Positions 54,188 through 63,960 of a DNA stretch of 64,000 nucleotides are shown piece by piece. The stretch comes from Bacillus australimaris (GTDB lineage: Bacteria; Bacillota; Bacilli; Bacillales; Bacillaceae): assembly GCF_001307105.1 (NCBI RefSeq), contig NZ_LGYN01000001.1:310001-374000 (forward strand), in the 5' to 3' direction. The position numbers and the translations under genes are program-made. The notes below the pieces were generated by a model. That model was not told the DNA's origin. It saw only the letters and a list, made by a program, of their open reading frames with translations, and searched no databases. Each line of letters begins with the position of its first letter. The stretch's first letter is position 1.

Positions 54188-54499
54188 TTGATTCAAATGC
54201 TTATTGACGCTTTCTAATTTGCTTGTAAGTGTTGTGGTTTGATCACGTCTGTCATCGATGCGGATATTGGTTGCTACCCGGTGCAGTCCCTTTTCAAAAG
54301 GAGCTTTATGAATGCGCTGAATGACCTCAAATAAAACGGATAATTCGCCCTCAATTAACGTATTCATCGGTGTTAATTGATATTTGATTTTCCCTTCTTG
54401 TTGAAAGCCCTCTAAAATTCGTTGTACATCTGCTACATAAGCACTGACACTTGGTGTTTCAGTACCTATTGGAATGATCGTGACGTCTGCTATAGCCAA
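54185..54499 (-). CDS. yqgV: MTH1187/YkoF-type thiamine-binding-like protein YqgV
   Basis: A 104-residue soluble protein of the DUF77 family (VTIIPIGTETPSVSAYVADVQR, YQLTPMNTLIEGELSVLFEVI). The fold is a ferredoxin-like dimer thought to bind thiamine-like ligands. Exact role unknown. Same place as YqgV in B. subtilis. Confidence 0.85.
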   Translation of the reverse strand: MAIADVTIIPIGTETPSVSAYVADVQRILEGFQQEGKIKYQLTPMNTLIEGELSVLFEVIQRIHKAPFEKGLHRVATNIRIDDRRDQTTTLTSKLESVNKHLNQ

Positions 54500-54577
54500 A
54501 GTTTCTTGCCCCTTTCAATCGAATTCTCATGTTTTCTCGTCCTCATTGTAACCTATTCCCATTCCATCACGCTATGC

Positions 54578-55831
54578 TTACGTTGCGTTTAACGAAGGTT
54601 TGTCTCGTTCTATCGTCAAGTCCGCTCTCTCTACCTTTCCAATCTTTGTGAACAGAAGCAGACATATACCTGAAACAGCTTCAATGATGCCGCCCGCCGC
54701 AATGACATACCCAGACCCAAATCGTGTTGCCATATAGCCGCCTAAGAGGGCGCCTAACGGAATCATTAAGTAGGATATCATGTTGATGATCGCATACACC
54801 TGCGGCTGATCCTCTGCCTTTACTGACAATTGAATCATCGTATGTTCGGGTACGTTGACTGCACTAATGGCTGCCCCTAAAGCAAAAGCTGATATAAATA
54901 CAAGTGGCAATAATGCGTTCATGCCTGTGATGAAGAAGGCGATTCCATCAACAATTCCAGCACCTATAAACAGCAATCCATACCGATTCACTTTTACCTT
55001 TGTCAAAACAAATCCCATCAAAAATGCGCCTAATGCCGTTGTGACTTTAATGAAAGAATAAACGACCGGCCCGCTATGTAAGTCTTCTGTTAAATAAATA
55101 ACAGACAATGCTTCCCATGGTGCCGCAGCAAAGTTTGAGCAGACACAAAAAATCGCTAATGGAAACAAAATATGATGACCTCTCACAAGTGAAAAGCCCC
55201 GAATTAACCTTTTCCCGTAAGATAATCCTTTTTTGGCTGTATTCATAATAGCTTCTGTTTGATAGGTAATCATGAAAACCAATAAAGCAGACAAGAGGTA
55301 AAGCGGAATAATCACAAGCATTGTATACCCTACCCCTACAAATGCAATCATCACACCACAAATGGTTACCGTCACAAGTCTTACCACATGGCTTGCTGAT
55401 TGGATGGTTGCATTCGCTTTTTGTATGAGATCCTCATGAACAAGCTTTGGAATAATGGAAACGGATGCCGGTTCATAAGAGCCGCCAGTCGCCGAATGCA
55501 GCAGCATACAGCCAATGATGAGGACTAGCGGTGTGAAGCCATAAAAGTAACCGACTACGATCACAAGGATAATCGCTCCTCGTGTTAAATCAGCAAAACA
55601 CATCCAAAATTTCAATTGATGCGGCTTCATCATGGGCGTAATAAATGGCCCAACAATCGCTTGAGGCACAAAGCTGACCGCAATAAAAAAAGCTGTCCCT
55701 ATAGCGCCTTTCCCGCCTAATACCAACAACCACAAGATAGAGTTGAAAGATAAACTATCCGCTGTGATTTTACACATTTTAGAAACAAATAAGTAAGTAA
55801 AATTCCTTTTCCACAGGCTTTGAGCATTCAA
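54578..55831 (-). CDS. Major facilitator superfamily transporter
   Basis: A 417-residue protein with about 12 hydrophobic segments (for example SFNSILWLLVLGGKGAIGTAFF, GAIILVIVVGYFYGFTPLVL, LPLVFISAFALGAAISAVNV). It resembles MFS permeases of the macrolide-efflux-like (MefA/YfiS) group; substrate unknown. The frame opens at TTG 55849, but GGGGAG overlaps that; TTG at 55831 (MNAQSLWKRNFTYLFVSKM), 10 bases after GGGGAG, is better. In B. subtilis I recall the lipoprotein gene yqgU here, so this seems a local replacement. Confidence 0.8.
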   Translation of the reverse strand: MNAQSLWKRNFTYLFVSKMCKITADSLSFNSILWLLVLGGKGAIGTAFFIAVSFVPQAIVGPFITPMMKPHQLKFWMCFADLTRGAIILVIVVGYFYGFTPLVLIIGCMLLHSATGGSYEPASVSIIPKLVHEDLIQKANATIQSASHVVRLVTVTICGVMIAFVGVGYTMLVIIPLYLLSALLVFMITYQTEAIMNTAKKGLSYGKRLIRGFSLVRGHHILFPLAIFCVCSNFAAAPWEALSVIYLTEDLHSGPVVYSFIKVTTALGAFLMGFVLTKVKVNRYGLLFIGAGIVDGIAFFITGMNALLPLVFISAFALGAAISAVNVPEHTMIQLSVKAEDQPQVYAIINMISYLMIPLGALLGGYMATRFGSGYVIAAGGIIEAVSGICLLLFTKIGKVERADLTIERDKPSLNAT

Positions 55832-55964
55832 TGATCGACATCTCCCCAAAACATATCCTTTTTTTTACACCCATATCTTTCACAATAGCTCACAAGCAAG
55901 TCTTCGTCAATTCCTTCAACACTGTTTTTATTGACAATAAGCAATTGATTGTTTTTCAAATATG

Positions 55965-55991
55965 AAAAAGCACCTGTTCGGTGCTTTTTTT
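55965..55991 (-). terminator. Terminator after yqgT
   Basis: AAAAAGCACC TGTTC GGTGCTTTTTT; it overlaps the yqgT stop region. Symmetric tracts may also work the other way. Confidence 0.9.
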
Positions 55992-57114
55992 AACATTTAC
56001 ACGCTTCCCATAAAAGACGCTTTGTTTTTTCATAGATCGTATCAAATTGATTCATGGAAAGAGGATTTTTCCCTAGACCAAGCTCGACTGTATAACCCTC
56101 ATTATGACATTGATAAATAAACCAATCACGGTAGCCGGCATAGCTGTCGAGGTATTGGACCGGTTTGTAGCCGCTCACTTGTTCGAGTCGTTTGACGGTT
56201 TCTTTTGAGATGGCTGGCTCGTGACCAAGAAAGCCCCAATATATCTCTTCTCCTTGTGTATGAAGGGCAATCAGCCGGTCAAATCGTTTTCGTAACGCTA
56301 GATTTGCCATCGCTTTCGCTTCTGGTTCTGTTAACGGTTGATAACCAGGAAAATCCCGGTAGGAAGGCGCTTTTCGCTGATGACGATAGTACTCAATCTC
56401 CCAATAAGCAGGGAATTGATTGTTTAAATCCACCCCCCGAATATTTGCTTTCCATTCCCGATAATCGGAATTCCCACCATTTAGCGGTGCGAATTCTTCA
56501 GTTCTGAGACCTAATGACTCTGGACCATTCCGAACCAAATCCACTCCATCTGGATTAACCATTGGCACAATAGATAAAGCGGTGGTTTGCAGGATATGAA
56601 CCGCTTCATAATGTTTTGCTTGCACCGGGTCAGACGCTGCTAAGCAAAGCGATTTCAGCCATTTTAATAAAACAGACGTCGTAATCCATTCATTTGCATG
56701 AAAAGAGGCATTGAGATGAATAGAATGTAAATGCTGAACAGGCTCTGTTCGGATTTCATAAATAGGTGTATCAAGCACTGAATGGCCAATAACGCTGATA
56801 TGAAGGAAAGGAAATGCCGCTTTCAAACATCTCAGCTCTTCTTCTAATTGAGCACTGTCATATTCAAAGGTCCCACTGATCCAATCATCGGATTGCTGCA
56901 GCCTGTAAGGTGCAATGAATCTCTGCACATCACCTATAGAATCAAATACATGGACTCCTTCTGGAAGTCTATATCCCGGTAAAACAAGGTCATCAGTGCT
57001 TGCTTGATTAGATAAATGAAAAGCCGCTTTACCTATGCCAAGCCGCTTTGCCACACCATCCCTCCCCGCTTCATCCAGCTCCCATGCAATTTTTCCAAAC
57101 GACGTTGTCTTCAT
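55990..57114 (-). CDS. yqgT: Gamma-D-glutamyl-L-diamino acid endopeptidase, M14 family
   Basis: A 374-residue zinc carboxypeptidase-type enzyme that cuts the peptide of peptidoglycan. An N-terminal region of about 100 residues (VAKRLGIGKAAFHLSNQAST... LPEGVHVFDS) is followed by the M14 domain: NASFHANEWITTSVLLKWL (H and E zinc ligands), MVNPDGVDLVRNG, RGVDLNNQFPAYW, LIALHTQGEEIYWG (third zinc His) and YTVELGLGKNPLS (catalytic Glu). No signal peptide, which fits a cytoplasmic or spore role. Confidence 0.9.
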   Translation of the reverse strand: MKTTSFGKIAWELDEAGRDGVAKRLGIGKAAFHLSNQASTDDLVLPGYRLPEGVHVFDSIGDVQRFIAPYRLQQSDDWISGTFEYDSAQLEEELRCLKAAFPFLHISVIGHSVLDTPIYEIRTEPVQHLHSIHLNASFHANEWITTSVLLKWLKSLCLAASDPVQAKHYEAVHILQTTALSIVPMVNPDGVDLVRNGPESLGLRTEEFAPLNGGNSDYREWKANIRGVDLNNQFPAYWEIEYYRHQRKAPSYRDFPGYQPLTEPEAKAMANLALRKRFDRLIALHTQGEEIYWGFLGHEPAISKETVKRLEQVSGYKPVQYLDSYAGYRDWFIYQCHNEGYTVELGLGKNPLSMNQFDTIYEKTKRLLWEACKC

Positions 57115-57151
57115 CTACATCCCTCCTCTCATACTATATGAGCCGGCACAT

Positions 57152-57192
57152 AAAAAAAGAAAACCTCTGCTTCTAAAATAGCAGAGGTTTTC
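57152..57192 (-). terminator. Terminator after yqgS
   Basis: GAAAACCTCTGC, 10-base loop, GCAGAGGTTTTC with A-run and T-run; 8 bases after the yqgS stop. Confidence 0.93.
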
Positions 57193-57199
57193 TCATATA

Positions 57200-59119
57200 T
57201 TAGGACGCCTTTTTCAGCTCCGTTTTATCTTCTTTTTTGGATGGTGAATGGTCCGGGCTGTTTCTGTCATAAAATCTAAGGAGGTCCCCATAGATGATTT
57301 GATCAGAGAATTGAAGCTCCTGCTTCGCCTTTTCTTCATAAGACTGACAAACAGCTTTATCATCTGCTGGCTCGCCCGTCTCTTTATTGTAGCAAACACC
57401 ATCTGTAAAGATGCTGTCCTTCGTAATAAAGCTTCCATCACGGAGGACTGTAAAGTCATTCGTATCTTTCGATAAAAGGTCATGACCAAATTGAATTTGT
57501 TTACTTGTATCTATTCCTAGAAGGTTCAGTACTGTTGGACGGATATCGACTTGACCGCCTACCGTATCAATTTCTTGTGGATGTTGATCAGTTACCCCTG
57601 GAATGTGTACAACAAACGGGACTTTTTGAAGCTGCACTTCTTCAAACGGCGTAATCTCTTTATTTAAAAATTGTCCCATCGCTTCGTTATGGTTTTCAGA
57701 AATTCCGTAGTGATCCCCATACAAAACAAAAATGGAGTTATCGTATAACCCAGCTTCCTTCATCTTTTTGAAGAAAAGCTTAAGTGCTTCATCTTGATAA
57801 CGCACTGTAGGGAAATACTTGTTTAGCGTTTTGCTCTTTGAATCATATTCATCAATAAGCTTATCTTCTTCATCTAAATCAAATGGAAAATGGTTCGTTA
57901 ATGTAATTAATCTCGTATAGAAAGGCTGTGGGATTGATTTCATTAATTCAGCGGACTGCTCAAAGAACGGACCATCTTTCAGTCCCCAGCCAACTGAGTT
58001 CTCTTCATTCACATCAAATGATTTAATATCGAAGAACTTGTCATAGCCAAAACTATCGTAGATAAGGTCGCGGTTCCAAAAGCTTTTGTTATTCGCATGA
58101 ATAACAGAAGAGTGATAACCTTCATCCTTTAACAGCTCAGGTGTCGCTGTAAATTCATTGCTTGGATTTGTAAAGAACACAGCGCCTCTTCCAAGTGGAT
58201 AAAGAGAATTATCTACAATAAACTCTGAATCAGAAGTTTTCCCTTGACCTGTTTGATGGTAAAAATTTGTAAAGTTATAGCTTTTCTTGATCAATTTGTT
58301 TAAAAACGGGGTAATTTCTTTCCCATTTAATTTTTCATTGATCACGAAACTCTGTGTAGACTCAAGTGATACTAAAATGACATTTCGTCCTTTTGCTTGA
58401 CCAAATGTCTTTTCATTACGGTCGGTTTGATTTGCGCTTACATAGTTTTCAATTTCCGTTAAGCTATTGCTGTCAGCAAGGGCTCTTTGAGCGGACTGCT
58501 TCGATTGCAATACCCCATCATAAATATGGAAGTTATATAAGCTGATATTTTTCACCAGCATCTCACGGTCAAATGAGCGAGTAAGCAGTTCTGGTCTTTC
58601 TGTTTCAGCTAAACCAAGGTTAAAGAAGAAAGTGGCTGCCACAAATAAGTAATATGCTGCTCGTTCTTTTCGTGAAACTGTGACATCTGTTCTAAAGGAA
58701 GGCTGTTTTTTATAGAGCCAAATTAAAATGATGATATCAACGAACATCAGAAAATCGACTGGTTCAATCAAAGAGGTAATACTTGACCCGAGGTCACCCA
58801 TATTGTTTGTTTGAAATAGGACGGGGATGGTTAGAAAGTCACTATAGAATCGATAAAACACAATGTTGGCTAACAAAATGAATGTCAGGATAAAGCTCGT
58901 CACGATGATATATCGATTGCGATTTTTTTCTTTTAGAAATAAACCGATACCGAAGATAAACAAGAGAAAGCTAAGCGGATTAATAAACAGGATAAACTCC
59001 TGCATGAAATTTTCAATTTTTATATTGAAGCTAGATTTATAGATAACGTAGGTTTTGACCCACATTAGCAATGTCGCAATCAGTAAAAATGAAATCGCCT
59101 TTAATCTTTTCTTTCGCAT
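57200..59119 (-). CDS. yqgS: Lipoteichoic acid synthase of the LtaS family
   Basis: Polymerises glycerol phosphate on the outer face of the membrane. The 639 residues have five N-terminal membrane helices (to about 180), a linker, and an extracellular sulfatase-fold domain with [22 protein letters not shown] (metal Glu), the catalytic Thr in [18 protein letters not shown], and [14 protein letters not shown]. The Lys-rich end [12 protein letters not shown] is typical of secreted cleavage products. One of several LtaS paralogues in Bacillus. Confidence 0.93.
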   Translation of the reverse strand: MRKKRLKAISFLLIATLLMWVKTYVIYKSSFNIKIENFMQEFILFINPLSFLLFIFGIGLFLKEKNRNRYIIVTSFILTFILLANIVFYRFYSDFLTIPVLFQTNNMGDLGSSITSLIEPVDFLMFVDIIILIWLYKKQPSFRTDVTVSRKERAAYYLFVAATFFFNLGLAETERPELLTRSFDREMLVKNISLYNFHIYDGVLQSKQSAQRALADSNSLTEIENYVSANQTDRNEKTFGQAKGRNVILVSLESTQSFVINEKLNGKEITPFLNKLIKKSYNFTNFYHQTGQGKTSDSEFIVDNSLYPLGRGAVFFTNPSNEFTATPELLKDEGYHSSVIHANNKSFWNRDLIYDSFGYDKFFDIKSFDVNEENSVGWGLKDGPFFEQSAELMKSIPQPFYTRLITLTNHFPFDLDEEDKLIDEYDSKSKTLNKYFPTVRYQDEALKLFFKKMKEAGLYDNSIFVLYGDHYGISENHNEAMGQFLNKEITPFEEVQLQKVPFVVHIPGVTDQHPQEIDTVGGQVDIRPTVLNLLGIDTSKQIQFGHDLLSKDTNDFTVLRDGSFITKDSIFTDGVCYNKETGEPADDKAVCQSYEEKAKQELQFSDQIIYGDLLRFYDRNSPDHSPSKKEDKTELKKAS

Positions 59120-59201
59120 TGTAACCTCCTTATGCTAAGCACGCACCTTCTCTGGGGATACACCCCAATTATTGGTGCTTCTGCAAAAATAACTAAAGTA
59201 T

Positions 59202-59230
59202 ATCTTATCCTGTATATGCTGGAAAATCAA
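59202..59230 (-). promoter_or_regulatory. Sigma-A-like promoter of yqgS
   Basis: Minus strand TTGATT (59230-59225), 17 bases, TAAGAT (59207-59202), about 85 bases before the yqgS ATG. Confidence 0.6.
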
Positions 59231-59332
59231 TGTCTTTTTCCTCATGACAAACTTATGAATATGCTAAACTTTTAAATTCATGCCCATCTATCGGTTTTTT
59301 TAATAAAAATGACATCATTATGACTTTTTTGT

Positions 59333-60286
59333 TCAAGACAGCCATTTGTTTTTTGCCATCCATGCACCGCCGATGACACCCGCATCGTTTCCGAGTGATG
59401 CAATGACTACTTCGACATCGTCCGCGCAAGGCGGGAATGCATGGTGTTTGACAACACGCTCTACTTTACACCGAAGAAGCTCACCTGCTTTTGAAACACC
59501 GCCGCCAATCACAATTTTTGTTGGGTTTAAAGCACTGGCAAGATTGGCTAGGACAAGTCCAAGATGTGTCGTTACTTCTTCTACGACACGCATTGCAAGA
59601 TCATCTCCGTTTTCTGCCGCCTCAAACACATCCTTTGCAGACAGCCGCGTGAGCGGACGAAGTGAAGATGTCTGCTGCTCGGCTGCTAATCGATCCTTTG
59701 CAAGCCTGACGATGCCAGTCGCAGATGCGATCGTTTCAATACAGCCTGTTCTCCCGCAGTTACACGGTGCTCCTTGGAATGGAACGGCACAAATATGACC
59801 AATTTCACCGCCAGCACCTGTCTCCCCTTGAATAACTTCACCGTTTACGATGATGCCGCCGCCAACACCCGTTCCAAGTGTCACCATCAGGATATTTTTT
59901 GCACCATCTCCTGCACCCTTCCACATTTCACCGAGTGCGGCAATATTCGCATCATTTTCAATGACAGATGGAAGTCCCGTCTCTGCCTCTAGGTGATCCT
60001 TCAAGGGATAGTTGGTCCAGCCCAGATTCGTTGTTTTATAGACAATTCCAGATACTTTATCTACAGGTCCAGGTGCACCCATTCCGATCCCAATAAGTGT
60101 TGATTTTGGCATACTGATCTCAACCAGTTTATGGTCAATTGATTTGGCAATATCGACTGTAATCGTCTGCCCAGATTTATCCGTAGGAATCTCCCACTTA
60201 TGCTGAATTTCTCCATATAAATTAATGAACGCAAGCTTGATTGTCGTACCGCCAAGATCAATCCCTACAAACCAATCCCCTGTCAT
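59333..60286 (-). CDS. glcK: Glucokinase (ROK family)
   Basis: Phosphorylates glucose with ATP. The 317 residues have the ATP loop [13 protein letters not shown], the catalytic Asp in [34 protein letters not shown], the zinc motif [14 protein letters not shown] and [15 protein letters not shown]. Follows yqgQ by 13 bases, as in B. subtilis. I see only a weak AT-rich dyad after it (59290-59330). Confidence 0.95.
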   Translation of the reverse strand: MTGDWFVGIDLGGTTIKLAFINLYGEIQHKWEIPTDKSGQTITVDIAKSIDHKLVEISMPKSTLIGIGMGAPGPVDKVSGIVYKTTNLGWTNYPLKDHLEAETGLPSVIENDANIAALGEMWKGAGDGAKNILMVTLGTGVGGGIIVNGEVIQGETGAGGEIGHICAVPFQGAPCNCGRTGCIETIASATGIVRLAKDRLAAEQQTSSLRPLTRLSAKDVFEAAENGDDLAMRVVEEVTTHLGLVLANLASALNPTKIVIGGGVSKAGELLRCKVERVVKHHAFPPCADDVEVVIASLGNDAGVIGGAWMAKNKWLS

Positions 60287-60299
60287 ATGCCCTCCACCT

Positions 60300-60503
60300 T
60301 CACATTGTTTTTCGATTTAATTTGGCTAGTTCCATTTGAAGGATGGTCATTGCGTTTGACAATTCGGTTCGGTCAATGACGCCCGATGTATACATTTCCT
60401 TCAATTCGTCTGCCATAAATTCTAATTCTACTTCACGATCTCCGAAATATACATAATTTCCAAATCTCATGAGCAGCTGCTGTACATCATATAACGTTTT
60501 CAT
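60300..60503 (-). CDS. yqgQ: Small conserved protein YqgQ (DUF910)
   Basis: A 67-residue helical protein ([30 protein letters not shown]...). Matches YqgQ, whose structure is a three-helix bundle proposed to bind single-stranded nucleic acid; role unknown. The frame opens at ATG 60515; the ATG at 60503 has GGTGG 5 bases away and matches the B. subtilis start. Confidence 0.86.
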   Translation of the reverse strand: MKTLYDVQQLLMRFGNYVYFGDREVELEFMADELKEMYTSGVIDRTELSNAMTILQMELAKLNRKTM

Positions 60504-60573
60504 TGTTTCCACCATTTCTTCTCATCACCAGATAGGATAAGCGTATTCATAAATGCGCTTTCAGTCAAGTCAT

Positions 60574-62112
60574 TCAACGTGTTTGACTATTTTCGATATA
60601 TTGTTTCAGCTTTAAAAATTGATCATTTTGAGGATCCTGTTTTAACGCTTTCTCTAATAGTTCCTCTGCTTTCGCTGTGTCCCCTTTTTCTACGAACAAC
60701 AACGATAAATGATACAGTTTATTTGGTTCATCTGGATCTTTTTCAAGCGACTTTTGCAAAAATTGAATGGCTTTATCAAGGCGCCCCTGCTGCGCTTCTG
60801 ATAGTGCATAGATATGAAGCGCCTCCGCTGATGCATCCTTTTCGTGCACATATTCCTCTAAACGTTTACTTGCTTCGTTATAATTCTTCTCATCAAATAA
60901 ACTCGCTGCCTCACTTACTGCCGCTGCTTCCTTTTGATCGTCTGAATGAAACCCTGTATACAATCCAAAGCCTCCAATCAAGAGCAGAACAGCACTCGCA
61001 AGAAGCATTTTGACTGGCTGCACCTGTTTAGGCAGCCGGACAGCTAAAGCGGTGAAAAATCCGCCAACAAGGCCGCCAAGATGACCTGCATTGTCAATAC
61101 CTGACACGGTGAAGCCAATCCCTAAGTTGATGAGGATAATTACAATAATATTTGTTCCCATCGTCCGAAAGAAAAGCTTTCGGTTAGAAATTGCTAAATA
61201 TAACAGTGCACCTAAACAGCCAAAGATCGCACCTGATGCACCTGCTGCAATCGCCGTATTAAACACAAAGCTCGCAATCGAGCCAAAAATACCGGAGATC
61301 AAATAGATAAGCAAAAATCGCCCCGAACCATAAATTCTCTCAACGGCCGCTCCGACGGACCAAAGAGCAAATGTATTAAAGAGTAAATGTGTCAAGCCAA
61401 TGTGTAAAAACATTGGTGTAATGAGGCGCCACCATTCTCCATCTAAGATTAGCGCATTATTTTTCGCACCAAACGCAGTTAAAGTCGCCGTATTGGTACT
61501 TCCACCAGACAGCTCAAGTAAAAGAAACATCACCACTTGAACAGCGATCAGCAAATATGTAAAGATGGGTCTGCCATTTTGAAAAACGGCCCGTTCTCGT
61601 TCACGCTGCTTTTCCTGATCATGAAAGGCTCGAAGCACGTTCATTTTAAGCTGCATTGTATCCTCAAGTGTGTCTCTCTTCGCTTCTTCTACATCAACTG
61701 TAAGCGATGTATTCAACCATTTTTGCAGTTCGTTTACATCGTTTTGAAGAGCATCTGCGCTCAGTAATACAGGGGTAACTGTCACCTTTTTCTCTTTTTG
61801 CGGGTGACCGTTTAGGTCTTCCCAATCATCTACTGGAACATCAGTTGTAAATTGCAGCTGTAAGAGATGAAGAGATCGTTTACGCATAGCTTCTCTCAGC
61901 TGATCGATCCGATACGTTTGCTCCTCTATATCTCGAACGATCTCCTGTCTAAAATTCACATCTTTTCTATATAGACGGATGAGATCATACCCTGAGTTTC
62001 GTGGTGCTTCAAAAAAGATTTCATCTTCTGGATACGGACTTTGAATCATCTCGTATCCTTTTCGTCTTAGTTCATCAACAACTCGCCAAAATAGACTATC
62101 TATGACATTCAT
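60574..62112 (-). CDS. gluP: Rhomboid protease GluP with TPR tail
   Basis: A 512-residue intramembrane serine protease. An N-terminal cytoplasmic domain (about 1-175) precedes a rhomboid core with about seven helices, the catalytic Ser in AAGASGAIFGCLGALLYLA (about residue 290) and His in DNAGHLGGLVGGFFTALAV; a C-terminal region with TPR repeats (EALHIYALSEAQQGRLDKAI, PNKLYHLSLLFVEKGDTAKA) follows. In B. subtilis it is tied to cell division, Mg transporter cleavage and glucose export. It is upstream of yqgQ and glcK. Confidence 0.94.
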   Translation of the reverse strand: MNVIDSLFWRVVDELRRKGYEMIQSPYPEDEIFFEAPRNSGYDLIRLYRKDVNFRQEIVRDIEEQTYRIDQLREAMRKRSLHLLQLQFTTDVPVDDWEDLNGHPQKEKKVTVTPVLLSADALQNDVNELQKWLNTSLTVDVEEAKRDTLEDTMQLKMNVLRAFHDQEKQRERERAVFQNGRPIFTYLLIAVQVVMFLLLELSGGSTNTATLTAFGAKNNALILDGEWWRLITPMFLHIGLTHLLFNTFALWSVGAAVERIYGSGRFLLIYLISGIFGSIASFVFNTAIAAGASGAIFGCLGALLYLAISNRKLFFRTMGTNIIVIILINLGIGFTVSGIDNAGHLGGLVGGFFTALAVRLPKQVQPVKMLLASAVLLLIGGFGLYTGFHSDDQKEAAAVSEAASLFDEKNYNEASKRLEEYVHEKDASAEALHIYALSEAQQGRLDKAIQFLQKSLEKDPDEPNKLYHLSLLFVEKGDTAKAEELLEKALKQDPQNDQFLKLKQYIENSQTR

Positions 62113-62174
62113 TCATTCGCGCTCCATTTTTTACATTATTATAACAAGAATCGTTCTGATCCGCATTTCTAAAC

Positions 62175-62200
62175 AAAAAAATCCCGGCGTTTGCGGGATT
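62175..62200 (-). terminator. Terminator after yqgO
   Basis: Minus strand ATCCCGC AAAC GCCGGGAT with seven T; overlaps the yqgO stop. Confidence 0.9.
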
Positions 62201-62372
62201 AGAATGCTTGGCGAATAAATTTCGTCCGAAAATATGGAATTTTCATCAGCCATTTAATAAAAAAGTGACGCACTTGATTTTGACCTAAAATCAAATTCAT
62301 CAGCCGATAACGATTTTGCACGAGTACGAATGCAAAAAGTGTGAACACAATGCTCCAAATCATTTTATTCAT
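62199..62372 (-). CDS. yqgO: Small membrane protein YqgO
   Basis: A 57-residue protein with one membrane helix (MNKMIWSIVFTLFAFVLVQN) and a basic tail (FFIKWLMKIPYFRTKFIRQAF). It matches YqgO by place and type; function unknown. The frame is open for another 59 codons upstream into the next gene, but GGAGGG lies 6 bases before the ATG at 62372, which decides the start. Confidence 0.75.
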   Translation of the reverse strand: MNKMIWSIVFTLFAFVLVQNRYRLMNLILGQNQVRHFFIKWLMKIPYFRTKFIRQAF

Positions 62373-62472
62373 CATATTCCCTCCTATGTTCGTATCGTGG
62401 CTTAAATAGGATTTGTTTATGCATGAACCAGTGTTTTTATCGCTTGCAATGGTTCCATTCGTTAGCCAGCCT

Positions 62473-62937
62473 TCACAAACTAATCCCTTGTTCTTTTGAT
62501 TGAATATAATAGACCTCTTCACACTCTGATCGATAACAGGAAACATCAAATTGATGAAGGTCCACTAAATCCTTGAACGTATGAGGCAGCTTACAATTCG
62601 GGTCTAACTCTTCAAGCTTGTGCGGGAAGTCATCATCATTTGGATTTGGTGAATGGACATACACAGCATCTAACATTGGATCTTGTTCGTGAATACAGAT
62701 CCATGTTTGGTATGGCTTTTCAAATGCTTCAAGCTGCTTTAGCAGTCTATTGTATAAAGAGATATGAGCTTTAATATGCTCTCTTCTTATTTTCAAACTA
62801 TTTTTCCCAACACCAAAAAAATCAAGATGGGTATGAAAAAAATCGAACCAATAATCATGATCCAGCTGTAAGTCAAAAGTATTAACTTCCTTCCACAAAT
62901 TACGGAAGTATCTTTTCTTTCCTCGAAATTTTTTCAA
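62473..62937 (-). CDS. Uncharacterised 154-residue protein
   Basis: I do not recognise this protein. GGAGG is 6 bases before a TTG at 62937, a strong start. The protein is soluble, rich in aromatic residues, His and Asp: KKRYFRNLWKEVNTFDLQLD, WFDFFHTHLDFFG, RREHIKAHISLYNRLLKQL, YQTWICIHEQDPMLDAVYVH, NPNDDDFPHKLEEL and a C-terminus SECEEVYYIQSKEQGISL. No signal peptide or membrane segment. The HTHLD and WICIHE stretches could be metal sites but do not match a family I know. The style recalls immunity or YobK/YxiJ-like accessory proteins, which is a guess. I do not recall it between yqgO and yqgN in B. subtilis. Confidence 0.8.
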   Translation of the reverse strand: MKKFRGKKRYFRNLWKEVNTFDLQLDHDYWFDFFHTHLDFFGVGKNSLKIRREHIKAHISLYNRLLKQLEAFEKPYQTWICIHEQDPMLDAVYVHSPNPNDDDFPHKLEELDPNCKLPHTFKDLVDLHQFDVSCYRSECEEVYYIQSKEQGISL

Positions 62938-63100
62938 TATATGCCTCCTAATAGCTAAAAAGTCATTAAATGAATAAACGCAAACTATTATTAAAATCGG
63001 TTAAATTACAGACAAGTGAAGCCGCAACTTAAATTTAAAGAGATATCAACTCAACATTCACTTCGACCAACTCATAAATCAAACCAAACGGTCTCAACAC

Positions 63101-63137
63101 AAAAAAGCCCGTTCTTACGCATAAGCAGCGGACTTTT
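63101..63137 (-). terminator. Terminator after yqgN
   Basis: AGTCCGCTGCTTA / TAAGAACGGGCT, an imperfect stem with several mismatches, and a T-run on the minus strand. The stem overlaps the yqgN stop. Confidence 0.65.
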
Positions 63138-63696
63138 ACTTTTGATAAAATGCGCCTTTCTCACTGACCATTATAGATACTGGTATGTCATGCGGTTCAG
63201 CTGGAAGATGGTCTACTTGCTGTACAGACAAACAAAGAGCAAGCGTGGCGCCGTGATAATCAGCTAAATAGCGGTCATAATAGCCGCCTCCGTAACCGAT
63301 ACGGTAGCCGTGCTGATCGAAGCACACCCCAGGAACAATGATCAGATCGATCGCTTTTTTATGTACAGCTGACGATGACGCAGGATCGGGTTCCAACAGC
63401 CCAAAGTAGCGGGATATCATCTTCGTTTCCGGTGTATATTCATAAAACGTCATCTCTTTTGTTTCCGGGAAACAGGTCGGTACACATACTGTTTTCCCCT
63501 CCTGCCATGCTTTTTCAATCAGAGGCATTGTCGGTATCTCTTTTCCTCTAGACATGGTGAGTGCAATCGTATTTGCATGTTTCCATGCTGGCAGCTGAAA
63601 CAAGTGCTCATGAAGGAAAGCGGTGCTTCGCTCAAATTCCTCATCAGTCATCTGATCAAGCTTAGCTAATGTTTGAAGGCGAAGCTCTTTTTTCAC
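63136..63696 (-). CDS. yqgN: 5-formyltetrahydrofolate cyclo-ligase
   Basis: Converts 5-formyl-THF to 5,10-methenyl-THF with ATP, salvaging folate. The 186 residues have ALTMSRGKEIPTMPLIEKAW, CVPTCFPETKEMTFYEY, DLIIVPGVCFDQHGYRIGYGGGYYDRYLADY, the family signature. The ATG at 63705 directly abuts GGGAG; the GTG at 63696 is 9 bases away and fits the family start. Confidence 0.93.
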   Translation of the reverse strand: MKKELRLQTLAKLDQMTDEEFERSTAFLHEHLFQLPAWKHANTIALTMSRGKEIPTMPLIEKAWQEGKTVCVPTCFPETKEMTFYEYTPETKMISRYFGLLEPDPASSSAVHKKAIDLIIVPGVCFDQHGYRIGYGGGYYDRYLADYHGATLALCLSVQQVDHLPAEPHDIPVSIMVSEKGAFYQK

Positions 63697-63715
63697 ACAG
63701 TTCATCTCCCATCAT

Positions 63716-63744
63716 AAAAAAACAGCAGGAAAATTCCCTGCTGC

Positions 63745-63745
<1 letters not shown>
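63716..63745 (-). terminator. Terminator after rpmGA
   Basis: CAGCAGG GAATTTT CCTGCTG followed by seven T on the minus strand. Confidence 0.92.
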
Positions 63746-63909
<164 letters not shown>

Positions 63910-63931
63910 CTAAAATCAATTCACATTCAGA

Positions 63932-63960
63932 CCTAACTATAATACCACTTATAGCTTAGG
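63932..63960. promoter_or_regulatory. Dyad at the rpmGA promoter
   Basis: CCTAA-CTATAA and TTATAG-TTAGG form a 29-bp inverted repeat. On the minus strand it includes a TATTAT -10 placed well for rpmGA. It may be an operator or just promoter symmetry; I cannot name a regulator. Nothing else stands out up to the window end. Confidence 0.35.

Noticed and set aside
62373-62549. Extended 116-codon version of yqgO
   Set aside because: The extra 58 codons overlap the neighbouring gene, have no ribosome binding site, and the GGAGGG before 62372 clearly marks the start.
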